From Cryptomeria japonica (lineage: Eukaryota > Streptophyta > Pinopsida > Cupressales > Cupressaceae), in NCBI RefSeq assembly GCF_030272615.1, contig NC_081410.1, positions 574,503,241 to 574,567,240 on the forward strand: a stretch of 64,000 bases of DNA, written 5' to 3'. Below the pieces are notes generated by a model. It saw nothing but the letters and a program-made list of their open reading frames with translations. It ran no database searches and was not told the DNA's origin. Positions within the stretch are counted from its first letter, which is position 1. Each line of letters opens with the position of its first letter. The position numbers were made by a program, and so were the translations under genes. Shown one piece after another: positions 41,820 through 53,581 of the stretch.

Positions 41820-43639
41820 TGTCTCATGAGATTTTTGTATCCCATTTTGGACGTCCTACACTTCTTTCTCTGATGATGTTGTATATGACATCTTTAGATC
41901 ATTTGTACCCCATTGACATTGAAATTTTTGATGATATATATATGAGACACATGATTTGACTTTATTGTACTATGTTGAGTAATGTAGGATGATTCATGAG
42001 ATGGTTTTGATATGCGTTATTTTATATGATGTCTTATATCTATGCATTTCCTTTATAGTATGGATATATCTAATGTTGATGATCATGAATATTTTTTTCG
42101 TTTTCATATTGCAATGAATGGTGCAATGGATAAATATAATAATTCTAACACAAATGTGAATGCCATGTTTATTTTTTCTTTTTCAATGTGATAAGATGGA
42201 TGAAAATGAATATGCAATGGATTTGTGGATCTATATGATATGCTCATGTATGCGGCTAACATCTCATGTAGGAATTGTAATGTCATTACACAGGTACTCG
42301 ATTGTGTCAAAGATGATGATTTACAGTTGACCACTTGGTAGAGAAATGATGATCATTTTAGATTCAAGCTTCATTCAAAGAAAAAGTAAAGTTATCATGC
42401 TAAAACTTCTTGAAATGCACAAAGCTTAGTATGAATGCAACCTAAGACTTTAGTCACTAGATTTGTTTTTCTATTTATCAGCACTAGTCATTTTAAGATG
42501 TTGAAGATAGACAGAAGCACCAAGGCACAAAGAGCCAGGATGACCTGAATGTCATGTCATTTTGTTTTAGCAAGCGAACATAAGCACCAAGACATAAAGA
42601 GCCATGATGACCTGAATATTTCTTACGTGCAAACAAACCAGACAAAGCAGAGTTCCTTTTTTTTACTATGAAATAGTGATTTTCTTGTCCGCAATGACCC
42701 TTTTATCGTTCATATCCTAGGACAGATTAAGAATGAATTCAGATTGCATAATAAAGAAAGTTACCCAAAACAAACAAGGAAATAGTTCCAAGCTCCCTGT
42801 AGCATACAAATAAACGGAGTCGATGTATGTGTGGAAATTTCACCTTGATGTGAAGGCACTTATCACAGACACCTAGTTTATGAGATGTTTCGAGATCATT
42901 GGAATAATTCCTACAAGCACAAAACAAAGAAAAGTATTATGCCCCCAGTCCTTGCTCCTCTTAGTCAAGATAGACTTCCTTGAGTTACTCAGAGGGAATA
43001 ATAAGCGAAAACCAATATAAAAGACAACATACAAAGAAAATTTCCATAATAGCTCAGACAATTTTAGTGATTGTTTTTTTTGTTCTTGCTTTGTGTGTTT
43101 GATGAGATGCCAGTGGAAAACCCCTACAGTGGTTAGGAGATAGGTAACTAACTTGGATTGGATGACCCGATATATTGACATAAAGATGACTTGGTTAAAT
43201 TGCTTAGGATATTTAGATTGATAAATCGATTACCCGAAGACTACGACATTGATCAGTTTCAATCCATGAGGGTTCCAAGAAGAACCAAGGTGTCACAAAA
43301 GCGACTGAAGGATATGTACAAGCTAAAACAAAGATGTAGAAAAATGGGAAATAAAGCAAGAAATGCCAAATTTGCATTGATAGATGGATGACTTCAGTAC
43401 AAGAGGCGCATGTTTACCAAATTCTCACCTTCTTGGCATATTTTCTCTTCTTTTTTTCATATTTTGATTTTTTTGTGTTTTTTCAAGACATTTTATGATT
43501 TTTATGATTTTTTTTAGGACATTTTAGCTGTATAGATTGTTGGAGCAACGAATACTAAGTGTAGAATCTCTTCAAGTGGATGGTGTTGATCGGTTCCTAG
43601 AGTTTTTCTTCTTTCAATGTTGATCATTATCTCCAAGTT
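41820..43639. other. Unresolved stretch between PMD gene and Copia-2
   Basis: AT-rich with no clear gene. A minus-strand frame (43181-42873) with VTYLLTTVGVFHWHLIKHTK and a plus-strand Arg/Lys-rich frame (43191-43391, RRTKVSQKRLKDMYKLKQ) look coding-like but are not identified. It may be the 3' portion of the Gypsy element, cut off by the Copia-2 insertion and later deletion; this is inference. Confidence 0.35.
42515..42620 (+). repeat. Two-copy tandem repeat, unit 67 bases
   Basis: AAGCACCAAGGCACAAAGAG at 42515 recurs as AAGCACCAAGACATAAAGAG at 42582, each followed by CCA-GATGACCTGAAT. Confidence 0.85.
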
Positions 43640-43676
43640 GAGCTTCTTCATTATCATCATCTTCTTCTAAATTTAT

Positions 43677-45056
43677 CTATTCCGGTTGAACTGGTACATC
43701 AATATTTGCTTTTTCATTTTCAGAATTCCCAGTTTCTGGTTCCAAAAATAAAATACAAGGATCTTTATCCTTTTTCTCCAAACTGGTTTCCTCTGAGACT
43801 TCGGGATATTCATCCACTCGAACATCAGCACTCTCAATAATTCTTTGTGTCTGATTGTTAAAACACTTGTAGGCCTTACACTTGGTGGGATAGCCAAGAA
43901 ATATACCTTCATCACTTTTAGCCTCAAATTTGCTAATATAATCACCTCTCTTAATAAAACATTTGCTTCCAAATATTTTAAAATAACTAACATCAAGTGA
44001 TCTCCTATACCAATATTCATAAGGAGTCTTTTCCTTACCTCTCTTTACCAAAATCTGGTTCATAGTGTAGACAGTTGTGCTAACAGCTTCTCTCCAAAAA
44101 AAATTCACTACACCTCCTTGTGTCAACATCGTCTCAGCAGCTTCAACAACTAACCGGTTGTTTCTCTCTGCAATACCATTCTGCTATGGTGTCCTCGGTG
44201 CAAAAAGTTATCGTTTGATACCATTTTCTTCACAATACCTTATGAATTCCTCATAAGTAAATTCACCACCTTGATCTATCCTCAGACACTTTATCTTCTT
44301 ATGGCTCTCCTTCTCAGCTAAGGCCCTGGATGCCTTGAACTTACCAAAAGATTCAGTCTTATCCTTCAATAATGTGACCCACATCATCCTTGAGCAATCA
44401 TCAGTGAAGATCATAAAATATCTATCACCTTGAATACTTTTTGTCCTTATTGGTCCACAAAGATTTCTATGAACTAAATCTAACAAATGTTTCGCTGAAA
44501 AATATTTTCTCTTGAAAGTTGAGGATGTCATATTTCCCAATTGACATTCTTTGCATAGAGAATTAACCGGTTTGTCCAACTGAGGCAAACCTCTCACTGT
44601 GTTGGACTTACTCACTTTAACAATGTTATCAAAGTTTATATGACAAAATCTCCTATGCCAAAGCCAACTATCATCTATCTTTGCAATTAAATAGTTGCTA
44701 ACACTAGGATTAAGGTGAAACAAGTTACCTTTAGTTTGCTTCCCAGTTGCAATCAATTCACCTTTGCTACCATAGATTTTGCACATACCATTTTTAAACT
44801 CTAATGGGTATCCTCTGTCATTGAGTTGTGCCATACTCAAAAGATTGTTCTTTAGACCTTCAACCCAGTAGACATCATCTGCACTACTCTTTCCATTAAG
44901 AGAAATAGTTCCCTTACCTTTAACCATGAAGGGTGAGTCATTACCAAATCTTACAACTCTACCATCAAATTCCTTCAAAGAAAGAAATTTGCTCTGATCA
45001 TCGGTCATGTGACTTGAACAACCACTATCAATTATCCAATCATTAAAGTTATCCAT
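43677..45056 (-). pseudogene. Copia-2 protease and integrase
   Basis: The frame from 45056 to 44208 is open and reads WIIDSGCSSHMTDDQSKF (protease active site DSG), DDVYWVEGLKNNLLSMAQLN, DSWLWHRRFCHINFDNIV, CKECQLGN and the integrase core with LVHRNLCGPIRTKS, YFMIFTDDCSRMMWVTLL and CLRIDQGGEFTYEEF. The first catalytic Asp, normally HxDLCGP, is Asn (HRNLCGP). After two stops near 44190 the frame continues to 43677 with the Glu region (IAERNNRLV), YEYWYRRSLDVSYFKIFGSK and GIFLGYPTKCKAYKC. RT does not follow. Confidence 0.88.
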
Positions 45057-45168
45057 CCTAGATACTAATGCCTTCTGGTCTTATATCTCTTCTTTAATAG
45101 CTATGAACACAATATCTTCATTAACATCACCATCAGATTCTTCATTAGGGATACCAGTGATACCACCA

Positions 45169-45795
45169 TCAACAACAATAACACTCATATTTCTCTACAG
45201 TACCATCATAATCATTTAATTCAAAAGCAGTAAGCTTGCCAATGATGGATTCAAGAGTTACCTTAGTTTTGTCAATGGACTTCAGCTCCTGAATAGCTGC
45301 AACTCGGATAGCATAGACCGGTAGCAAGGTTCTCAGTACCTTACTAATCACTTTGGAATCTTCCACTTTACCTCCTGCACTCTTAATTTCACCACCTATC
45401 CCCTTTATCCTTTGACCATACTGCTGGATATTCTCACCTTTAGCCATCCACATGTCATCAAACTTTCCTCTTAGACTCTCTTCTTTAGCAATCTTAACAT
45501 GTTCATCACGGCTATAAATCTCTTCAAGTTTTTTCCATACCTCATATACAGTCTCAAGACCATGAACATCTACATACTCTGCATCAGAAAAAGAATTGAT
45601 AATAGCCTCTAATGCTTGATGATTTTCTTGTTGCTCTTTCTTATGATCATCAGTCAACATCCCAGTAGGTGCAACATATTTAGTATCAACATGTTCCCAA
45701 TACTAGCTTCCTAGACTCTTGATATGAATTTTCATTCTGTCACTCCATATCCTATAGTTCTCTCTATCAAACTTCTGACCTTCCTTCTTCATCAT
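45169..45795 (-). pseudogene. gag: Copia-2 gag
   Basis: ATG at 45795 starts MMKKEGQKFDRENYRIWSDR; one stop near 45709 separates it from the main frame. The main frame has QALEAIINSFSDAEYVDVHG, VWKKLEEIYSRDEHVKIAKE, SLRGKFDDMWMAKGENIQQY and KVLRTLLPVYAIRVAAIQEL, the UBN2 capsid signature. The frame stops at 45169 just after GTVEKYECY. Normally a CCHC zinc knuckle would lie between here and the protease; only about 110 bases remain and no knuckle is seen. Confidence 0.85.
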
Positions 45796-45851
45796 AATCT
45801 GCAAGATATTTACCTCAAGGCGTTAGGCTAAGACCTTAGAGGACCCGGTAA

Positions 45852-45863
45852 GCTCTGATACCA
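45852..45863 (-). other. Primer binding site of Copia-2
   Basis: GCTCTGATACCA on plus, TGGTATCAGAGC on minus, two bases inside the LTR end. Confidence 0.9.
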
Positions 45864-45865
45864 AT

Positions 45866-47257
45866 TGATGGTATGATGAAAGAATAAGTATCCGGACAAC
45901 TACTGAGAGGGGGGGTGAATCAGAAGATAGAAAAACTTATACAAACTTCACCAATCTCAAAAATAAATCTCTCAAAGTAAACTTAGAACTATCAATGTAA
46001 TACCACTATCAAGATAAAAACTCATAAGATAAACCAGTTGACTGTTACAACAAATTAACAGTAAACAACTTCTTCATTTCTCAATACTTCTAGTTATCAT
46101 GACTTATCAAAGTAGTTAAGTAGTTAGGTAAATCAACCATAAAAACATAACCACAAAAACATTCACCACTTGACACAAATATTTTTGACGTGGAAACCCA
46201 AATAGGTAAAAACCATGGTGAGATGAGACTCACAACATAACTATCTGAACTCTTCTGAAGTTCATCCTGTTAGGAGCCTAGCATGTTAAAGCTTTATGAA
46301 AGTTCTGTTAAGATCTGATTTTGTTAGGAATAACCCAGTTAAGGGATTGACTACAATGCCTTGTTAGAAGTAATACCCTGTAAGGAGTAACCTCGGTAGA
46401 GGATTTGAAAATCCAAGCTAATGGATCACCTTGTTAGAGGATTTGAATAACACCAAGCTTGTTAGAGCTTACCCAGTTAGGGGATTTCAATTATGCTGTA
46501 ATTGTTAGAAAATAACAGGATTTTGTTGATCTGTCTAAATAGAACTACACTTGCTTGATCAGATCCATTTCATGCTCCTATCTGCCTTTATTTAAACTGC
46601 AGATACATCATTTGATTCGGTAACCACACACTCAACTGATCTTTTCTAACTCTTTGCCAACTCATTAAACTAAACAACTTCATCAACCTTATAAACAAAT
46701 CAATTAGGTCGGTAACACAACAAAAACCTAATTCTCATAGAGATTACAAACAAATCGGTTCAAGTATGACCATTGGATTACATAGCAATCTATGCACATC
46801 AATGAAGAAAACCTTAGACACTCCTTGATCACCACTTCATCGAACTTAGTAACTCATCACGCGCTTTGTATTAGATGCAATACATTTTCTCATTCCCTAG
46901 ATAAAAACTGTTACAACAACATGCCAAAATCTCTTGAAATTATCTTCATACAATAATCATTCGTGTCATAATCATTACTTCTCATCATTAGATCATAAAC
47001 CAATATAACCAATTCACCAAACTTAATTGGTTAGGTTTTATCAAAAACAACAGGTAGGGTTTACCGGTTACATCAATAGATAGGGTTTACACTAGCTACT
47101 GGTTCACTCCACAAATTCTTCTTATACCGGTTAGAGTTTCCTTCACTTGTTCATCCTATCGGTTATAAAACAATAATACAACAATATCATTAGCGGTTAA
47201 TTGACATCAATAACAACATAACATAGCATTAATGCAATCTTCATGCAAATGCCAACA
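45866..47257 (-). repeat. Copia-2 5' LTR
   Basis: On minus it starts TGTTGGCATTTGCATGAAG and ends CATACCATCA. It contains the C-tract motif (45901-45919) and the GGTTTTTACCTATTTGGG hairpin motif (46198-46215, minus). Repeated GTTAG/CCTTGTTAG-type words occur at 46260-46520. Confidence 0.85.
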
Positions 47258-48250
47258 ATAACCTCTAGACATTATCTTTTGGTAAGATCTCAGATGATCG
47301 AATGCCACTTGCCGACGTTCATCCCGCAATTCGAGTTCTTGCAATCTAGATATTCTAAGATCTTCATCAGTGATAAGACCTTGCAAGGAAACTCTCAAAG
47401 AAGGAATTTCAACCTCAATAGGCAATACTGCTTTGGCCCCATACACCAAAGAAAAAGGTATAGCCCCGATAGGTGTTCTAATGCTTGTTTTATAGGCCCA
47501 TATCATCGGATTCAGCTGTAGATGCCAATCCTTTCTAGATTTGTTAACTATTCTACGCAGGATGGTCGGCAGAGTTTTGTTAGATGCTTTAGCCTGTCCA
47601 TTACCTTGAGGGTAGTATATGGAAGACCAATGTTGTTTGATTTTGAGCTTGTCATAGAGCTCATCTATATCTTTATTCTTGAACTACCCCCCATTGTTAG
47701 TTACAATTGAGGAGGGGATTCCATACCTGCAAATGATGTAGTTAAGAATGAACATAGCCACTTGTTTGTCGGTTGCTTTGATTAGCAAAACTGTTTCAAC
47801 CCACTTAGTGAAGTATTCAGTGGCAGTTATGATAAACTTATACCCATTGGATGATGAAGGATAGATTTGGCCAATGAGGTCAAACACCCATTGTTGAAAA
47901 GACCAATGTATGATAAAAGGTATGAACTCCCTTGCTGGAGCATGTATGATATTTCCATGCAGCTAGCATTTCTGATGATTTTTAGCAAAATTTACAGCAT
48001 CTTTTTCTATATCTAGCCAGTTGTAGCCAGCCCTTAGTAGTTTTTGAGCTAGAGCTAGACTATTTGAGTGAGATCCACAAATACCTTCATGGACTTCAGA
48101 TAATGCACATTGAGACTCTTCAAGTTCTAGACACCTAAGCAAATTACTATCTAAACCTTTCCGATATAGATCATTAGTGATGATGACATACCGTGAAGCA
48201 TTACAGATCAGGTTTCTTTTTTTATTGTGAGTAAGTTTATCAGGGATCAT
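47258..48250 (-). pseudogene. Gypsy integrase, C-terminus cut by Copia-2
   Basis: The zinc-binding HHCC part (48250-47963) has EVHEGICGSHSNSLALAQKL and NFAKNHQKC. The core has VFDLIGQIYPSSSNGYKFII (first Asp), YGIPSSIVTNNGG and, after a stop, GNGQAKASNKTLPTIL. The second catalytic Asp (usually SDNG) is Asn and the catalytic Glu (usually QAEASN) is Lys, so the DDE triad is broken. The C-terminal part reads MIWAYKTSIRTPIGAIPFSL, VYGAKAVLPIEVEIPSLRV and stops at SRGY where Copia-2 begins. Confidence 0.88.
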
Positions 48251-48441
48251 TTGGCCACATAAGTAGGATTAGATATGGTTATAGCAAGATGAATCATGCC
48301 CAATGATAGAATATACCATCTAGGAATTAGGGTAATCCTAAGCAGGATAGTGAAGCTCTTCCACCAGGAACTAATAGCAGAACTGAGTTTCTTTTAGTTG
48401 TGGTATCGATGCCAATGTAGTCATAGCATCTATTGCTCTAT

Positions 48442-48774
48442 TTATTGATCTAGGATTTTTTGAAATGAAACAAAGACAAAGTATTTCTTAAAGTCATCAA
48501 CCATTCTTTTATTGGGCATCCATTTTTCATCCCAAGTTTGATACACATCGTTGATTTGGTTGATTATCAGCTGAGATTCACCATAAATGTATAGATCAAC
48601 AACTTTCCATTCAATAGTCAGTTTGATTCCATTCACCAAGGCTTCATATTTTGTAATATTGTTGGTACAAGGAAAAAGGATCTTGTACACCTTTGGAATT
48701 GAGTATCTCTGAGGAGTGATAAAAAGGATCCGAGCACCAGAACCTTGTTGAGTAAAAGATCTGTCAAAGAACAT
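48442..48774 (-). pseudogene. Gypsy second (archaeal-type) RNase H
   Basis: FFDRSFTQQGSGARILFITP carries the first catalytic Asp; Gly of the usual DGS is Arg. NNITKYEALVNGIKLTIEW has the Glu. LYIYGESQLIINQIN has Glu in place of the usual Asp of the GDSQ motif. An additional RNase H between the RT-linked RNase H and integrase marks the Tat lineage. The frame is preceded by stops near 48780-48880. Confidence 0.82.
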
Positions 48775-48879
48775 TTTCTAGGATCACTGAGTAAGATGCA
48801 TTATGGATTCATCTAGAAATTCTATGTTCAGAGGTTGATTATCTTCAAGAGGAGCGCCAGCAAGTTGATCTGCAATGAC

Positions 48880-50065
48880 TTATCCTTTTATAGATTTGTG
48901 TTCTTCATACTCAATGTCAAATTTTGTGAGTATCATAACCCATTTAGCCAGTCTCCCCGTGAGTGTTGCTTTTCTTAGAAGATATTTTAGAGGAACAATC
49001 TTAGCAACGAGCTTCATAGAATGTGTCAGCATGTAATGTCTCAATTTCTGTGAAGCGAAGACCACTGCCAAACAAGCTTTCTCAATGATAGTGTAATTCA
49101 TCTCATACGACACCAATGTCTTGTTGATATAGTATATATCTCATTCCTTGTTGTTCTCATCCTGTTGAGCCAAAAGTACACCTAGTGATGTTTTAGTAGC
49201 TGATATATAGAGAATCAAAGGTATGCCTTGAATCGGTGGCATCAAAATGGGTGGATTGGAAAAATATTCCTTGATCTAATTCAAGTGTTGTTCACATTCT
49301 TCATCCTAGTTGTATGTAACTCCTTTCCATAATGCTTTTGTGAACGGTTGAGCCTTATCTACTAGCTGAGAAATGAAGTGCCTTATTGATTAGAGTCGCT
49401 CTTGTAGAGTTCTCATTTGACTTACATTCTTTGGAGGTGGCATTTTCATAATAGCTTTCACTTTTTCTGGATCAACTTCAATCCCTTTTGCTGAAACAAT
49501 GTATCCTAACATTTTTCTAGATGTAATTCTGAATGCACATTCCTTAGGATTTAGTCTGAGTTTAAACTTTTTCATTATGTCAGATTAGACCCAATTCTGA
49601 GAGATGTGTCGATCTTTTCATAGATTTGACCAGGGTATCATCTACATAGTATTCCATGTTTTTATGCATCATGTCATGAAAGATTGTAGTTATAGATCTT
49701 TGATAGGTAGCACCTGCATTCTTTAAGCCAAAGGGCATGACATTGCAGCAGAAAATTCCCCAGGCACATGTGAATGTTGTTTTCTCTTGATCTTCAGGTG
49801 TGATTTTGATTTGGCTATAGTCAGAAAAGTCATCCATTAGAGAGTACATTTCATAACCAACAGTCATATCTACTATCATGTCAATGTTAGATAGTGGAAA
49901 ATCATCTTTTGGACATGCCTTGTTTAAGTCTCTGAAGTCTGTGCAGACACGGATTGATTTATCAGGTTTTGAAATAGGGACAAAATTGGATATCCACTCA
50001 ACATAATCAATTGCTCGAATGGATCCTTCTTTGAGTAATTTCCTTAGCTCATCTTTAACAAGCAA
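48880..50065 (-). pseudogene. Gypsy reverse transcriptase and RNase H
   Basis: RT from 50065: LRKLLKEGSIRAIDYVEWIS, DKSIRVCTDFRDLNKACPKD, YSLMDDFSDYSQIKI, TTFTCAWGIFCCNVMPFGLK and the catalytic EYYVDDTLVKS. A frameshift at about 49580 leads into KLRLNPKECAFRITSRKMLG, YIVSAKGIEVDPEKVKAI. The RNase H portion includes MNYTIIEKACLAVVFASQKL, RHYMLTHSMKLVAKIVPLKY and GRLAKWVMILTKFDIEYEEH (49116-48880). In the RT the catalytic motifs are intact although the polyprotein frame is broken. Confidence 0.9.
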
Positions 50066-50194
50066 TCCAAAATGAGGTTTTATTTTTTAGAGTTTTTGTT
50101 TGGTAAGTTTGACTACAGGAGCAATAGAAAAATGATGCATTATAAGGTCAAGATCTAGACATGGCATATCAGAATATGTCCATGTGAATTTTAT

Positions 50195-51980
50195 CTATTT
50201 CTCTATGAAGAAATCAGTAAACTCTTTCAATTCTTCTACTGATAGGGATTGAGCCACATGTATTATATGTTGAATTTCTTTTGTTCCAATGTTCACTAGT
50301 TGTGTAGGTTCAATCAGTACTGATAATCGCTCTTGAAAGTGATTAGGCAGAATATCAAGCATCTCACCTTCAGGTGCCTCAAGGAGGTTTTTACCATCAA
50401 ATACATCTTTTAGTTTTACTTTTTTCAGTTCTAATACCGCCACAAGAGTGGTTTTTGTCATTAGAACACTTGTTTATCTTCTTTTGATATTTGAGACTAA
50501 GATAATTAATATCCACTTCTTTCATGTTCACACTTTATTCTTTGGTGGAAGAGTTCATGGGTTCAACTGCATTAAGGTAACATTCTAAGGCATAGTCATT
50601 CAAAAAAGTAGGGATATCTATGGGTTGGTCTTGTATAGTACAGTAAATAAGCTCAGGGTATACCAAGGATAAATATTCGACAGGTTCAAGGGAATTCACA
50701 GTATTGTCATCACAATCGTGGACCGTCAAGTTGAGTTGTAGAATACTACCTTGTGTTAGCGTCTTTAGACCAGTAAGATTCATAACATGATTATCAAATC
50801 CTACGTTATTGTTTAGAGAATCTAACCCAACAGACCTACCACTAGACCCTTTTCCTACTTTAGACTAGACTACGTATTGTGGTTCAACAACAATAGCTTC
50901 TTCAGAAAGAGTTTCAACATTCATGACAAAGTAGTCATAGTCTGGTGTTGAATAGGTAATATCATAGATGGAGCTCATTTTAGTCTAATCAAAGTTAGAA
51001 GATGAAGCATTTGACTCCTCTTCAAGCAAATTAATTAAAAGCATGTATGGTATCAATATGAACATCTTTTATGCTACAAGTTCCTTCTTGTTCTAGTTCA
51101 ATGATAACCTATAGTTGGCATACCTGTTCGCATAGCCTTGATGACTCTGCGAGTTTCTGTCTTCTTTCCCTGGTCCTGCTTGACTAGCCTCCATTTATCC
51201 AGTTGTGTTCTCATACTTGATTTTGTTTGTCTCATTAGATGAAGATACAGCAGGTGAGTGATCTTCCTGTGCTTTCTCTTTTCTTAGCTGTTGCTCATAA
51301 GATTCTTGTCTTTTTAGTCTAACTTCCTCTAGTTCTCATTGTAGCTTCATGTGTTCTATTTCTTAAGCTTCATCTATAGTATCATTGGATTATCTAGTAG
51401 ATGCATCTGATAGAGGTTCTTGACCCCATTCATACTCATTTGAGTCTATTTTTTAATGTTCTTCTGGTATTATTCTCGTATATGTGACAGGAATGTTTAA
51501 TGGTGCAAACATTTCTTTGATTCTTTCCACCTGTTCTCTCATTTATTTTGGAATTTCTACTTCTGGTCTTTTTCCTGTTGGTGCCTTTGGAACTTGGTTA
51601 TAAGCTTCTTCTTCTCTTTTGATTGCCAACTCTTCTTATTCTTTCTCATAGTCTTCCTGAGTTTGTTGTATGTTTACTTCCTCTAGTGTTTGATGTGGCT
51701 AATAAGATTGTCGCTTTTGACTTGATGGTTTATCTAGATGATACCCAGGTCCAATTTTGTCATTTCCAGACATGGTTTGTAGCTTGATGGGTTCGGTAAT
51801 TCCTTCTTGATGTTTTCCCAAAGGACTTGTACCTGAATACCCCATGTGTTGGATTATCTGATAGCCTTTACCATATTATTCAGAAGAAATTTCACAATGT
51901 TGCACTTCTCTATCTTCATTTTCCCCTTTGTAAAGCCATTTGAGAACAACTACCTCTTTTGTTTCATTTGCAAAGGAAGT
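50195..51980 (-). pseudogene. Gypsy linker between protease and RT, charged
   Basis: Broken minus-strand frames: 50783-50535 (LNLTVHDCDDNTVNSLEPVE, IPTFLNDYALECYLNAVEP), 50461-50195 (LEAPEGEMLDILPNHFQERL, SVEELKEFTDFFIEK), and a Glu/Gln/Lys-rich stretch at 51700-51200 with EEVRLKRQESYEQQLRKEK. Such long linkers are usual in plant Gypsy polyproteins upstream of RT. Confidence 0.6.
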
Positions 51981-51986
51981 AGAGGA

Positions 51987-52811
51987 TTACAAAAAAGTAC
52001 CATCATAGATGATGTTTACAAGTGAATTTTGTGGTTTCATAGATTCAGATGGTTTTCCAGACTGTCTAGGTGATGGGGGAAGAGATATCAGTGAAAGTAC
52101 AGGTTCTATCTTGTATCTGCCCATGCCAGCTTCTGTGATTTTCAGCTTCTTTTCTAAGTCCTTCATCACAACTTCTAAACTCTTAGCTATAAAGGTTTCT
52201 CTATTGTAAGGAATAAGAGTATCAGGGCATTGTTTTAATGTGTTGAAAGCGTAGCTAGTATCAATAAGAACATTGACCTCAACTTCATTATAGGGAAACT
52301 TCAAGCACTTATGGTATGTAGATGGCACTACTTGCATATCATGAATCCATGGTCTGCCCAACAAAATGTTGTAAGATAGAGGAAGGTCAAGCACCTGACA
52401 AATAACATCTCTTTCCATGGGTCCTACCCTGATTGGTAATAGCACCAAATCTTTAGAGGTTCTCTCTTCTTCATCATAAGCTTTTATTGTTATCTTCTTT
52501 CTTGGATCTATATCATTCTCATAAAACCCCAATTGTATGAGTATATTTTAAGTACAAATGTTCAGCCTAGTGCCTCCATCTATCAAAACACATTTGACTC
52601 GGTGTTTATGGATCATGGCTTCAATGTGTAATGGTTGATTATGTGGATGGTTCAAGGAATTATCATCTTCTTCAGAGAAGGACAGGTAGTGAGGTGAAGT
52701 TAGGTGACCCACCATAGATTGAAACTGATCCACATCTAAGTGTTTAGGGACGTTGGTAGTGAGCAAAGCTTTGTCCAGGATCTCTCTATGAGCAGGAGAG
52801 ATCTTAAGCAA
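51987..52811 (-). pseudogene. Gypsy aspartic protease region
   Basis: HKHRVKCVLIDGGTRLNICT holds the catalytic Asp (DGG in place of DSG/DNG). After a stop at 52548-52550 the frame continues with [19 protein letters not shown] and [33 protein letters not shown], the typical flap-to-C-terminal wording of plant Gypsy retropepsins. The upstream part (KISPAHREILDKALLTTNV) is the gag-protease linker. Confidence 0.85.
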
Positions 52812-53581
52812 TTAGAGAATAGATATTTGAGTAGTAGTTTGTTTTAGTTGTTCAACAATGTTGTAACTGAAAGAAGATAGTGAATCCAGCTATTTAGATG
52901 GGGAAGGCTTAACAATGTTTGTAGCTGGTAGTTTGTTTGAAGATGCTAGCAGTTTTGATGATGTCAGTGGATTTGATGATGACATTTGATCAGAAGATGA
53001 GGAACCAACTCCTTTGAGAATAACTTTTCCTTGAGTACGGGTCACAACGTTTGCAGCTCTCTTTTTGTCTTGCTCTTCTTTGACTATGATTACATTACAA
53101 TGCTCTGATTGAGAAGGTTCAAGCATGTTGATGACATTATTATCATTGGTATAGGTGTAATTTATCTTCGTACCTCCCTTGGATTTAGAGGAATCTCCCT
53201 ACTCATAAGTAGGCAAGGGATATTTGAAAGCTTTGTGATCAGAGTTGGTTTCATGATTCCCAACAATAATTTTGCCATTATCGATAAGGTATTGAATCTC
53301 ATATTGTGTGACCCTTGTTTCAGTGATATTCACAGTAATCATTTTCCCTCCACCATTTGGGTTTGACTTCACAATCATATGGTTTGGATTTGTTAGGCAA
53401 TGTGATCAAATCATTTGCCAGCAAAGTCTTAAGAATTGTTTTATAGGATTATCCCAAAGGAGTGAAATCACGTTTAGGCTTTCAAATCCAAGGCTTATCT
53501 TTAAGCTACTCTTTCGATTTCTTAGGAGGGTTTTTTGCAGCACTTTTAGCAGCTTTAAGGGCTTATGTGCCACTAGTCAGA

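Larger units (their letters stand above)
43640..47257 (-). mobile_element. Copia-2: 5' half of a Copia element inserted in Gypsy
   Basis: Minus strand. One LTR at the right (45866-47257), then primer site, gag, protease and integrase in the Copia order. The recognisable sequence ends near 43640 in the acidic linker after integrase. RT, RNase H and the 3' LTR are absent. The right boundary falls inside the integrase frame of the Gypsy element, leaving that frame readable up to 47258, so Copia-2 inserted after the Gypsy. The flank ATAAC (47258-47262) is the presumed target copy; the left partner has been lost. Confidence 0.82.
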
